Origin: an uncultured Synergistaceae bacterium | GTDB lineage: Bacteria; Synergistota; Synergistia; Synergistales; Aminobacteriaceae | NCBI GenBank assembly: GCA_937870605.1 | Contig: CALMZW010000046.1 | Coordinates: 1-14,392, forward strand | Reading direction: 5' to 3' | DNA length: 14,392 bases | Part shown: positions 14,301 to 14,392 of the stretch, piece by piece | Layout of the letters: each line of letters starts with the position of its first letter | Position numbering within the stretch: position 1 is the stretch's first letter | Position numbers and translations under genes: made by a program | The notes under the pieces: model-generated | Database searches by the model: none | The model's input: only the letters and a program-made list of their open reading frames with translations | Told to the model about the DNA's origin: nothing

Positions 14301-14392
14301 GTGGCGGACGAACGAAACGACGTCCTTCTCGACCTCCGCGACGTCCGGGTCCGCTTTCCCGGCCCGAAGCCCGTCTATCCCGTCGACGGCGT
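14301..14392 (+). CDS. ABC transporter ATP-binding protein, DppD/OppD family (3'-partial)
   Basis: Only the first 30 or so codons are inside the window. They read VADERNDVLLDLRDVRVRF and continue into PGPKPVYPVDGV, the first beta strands of DppD/OppD-type ATPases ahead of the Walker A motif, which would lie beyond the edge. GTG 14301 fits the GAGGGGG box about 8 bases upstream. An in-frame GTG at 14295 overlaps the permease stop and is too close to that box. Its position after two permeases supports the call; a second ATPase gene (DppF type) probably follows outside the window. Confidence 0.8.
   Translation, partial: MADERNDVLLDLRDVRVRFPGPKPVYPVDG

Noticed and set aside
1..14392. CRISPR arrays, tRNA or rRNA genes, insertion sequences, phage genes
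   Set aside because: I read for regular repeats, cloverleaf-like sequences, transposase or integrase motifs and terminal repeats and found none. Coding density and gene style are uniform throughout.

Overview
The window is gene-dense, GC-rich bacterial DNA with strong AGGAGG-type ribosome binding sites, short gaps and a near-consensus sigma70 promoter. A TRAP importer, a peptide-type ABC importer, a DauR/YheO-like regulator and several amide- and amino-acid-type enzymes suggest an amino-acid- or organic-acid-scavenging bacterium. The style fits Synergistota, but this is an inference from gene content. A proteobacterial origin is not excluded, because no rRNA or other marker gene is present.

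Region 1 (1-4880, + strand) starts with the C-terminal ligand-binding part of an FCD-type GntR regulator cut by the window edge. A five-gene run follows: a DUF2848 protein, a nitrilase/omega-amidase-family hydrolase, and a complete TRAP transporter (DctP, DctQ, DctM). It looks like an import-and-deamidate module for a carboxylate or its amide, probably controlled by the GntR protein. A perfect 12-bp hairpin without a U-tract lies between dctP and dctQ.

Region 2 (4832-7530, - strand) holds three genes reading leftward: a KDPG-aldolase-family protein, a membrane protein with a long coiled coil and a four-CxxC zinc ribbon, and a membrane-anchored alpha/beta hydrolase whose 3' end overlaps dctM by 49 bp tail to tail.

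The 115-bp gap at 7531-7645 is strikingly AT-rich. It carries a TTGACG-17-TATAAT promoter facing right, a weaker overlapping promoter facing left, and palindromic sequences that could be operators.

Region 3 (7646 to the end, + strand) encodes a YheO/DauR-like regulator, a SelA-like PLP enzyme (D-glucosaminate-6-phosphate ammonia-lyase type), a translationally coupled amidohydrolase/deacetylase, and a peptide/opine-type ABC importer (substrate-binding protein, two permeases, start of an ATPase). A 14-bp hairpin follows the substrate-binding gene.

The most interesting reading is that the aldolase, regulator, SelA-like lyase, deacetylase and ABC importer form one regulon. It would take up an N-acylated amino acid or amino-sugar acid, deacylate it, eliminate ammonia to give a 2-keto-3-deoxy acid, and cleave that by aldolase action. 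No sugar kinase or PTS gene is visible, the aldolase lacks a usual phosphate-contacting threonine, and the deacetylase has Asp where a metal-binding His is expected. The substrate may therefore differ from that of the known Dga pathway.
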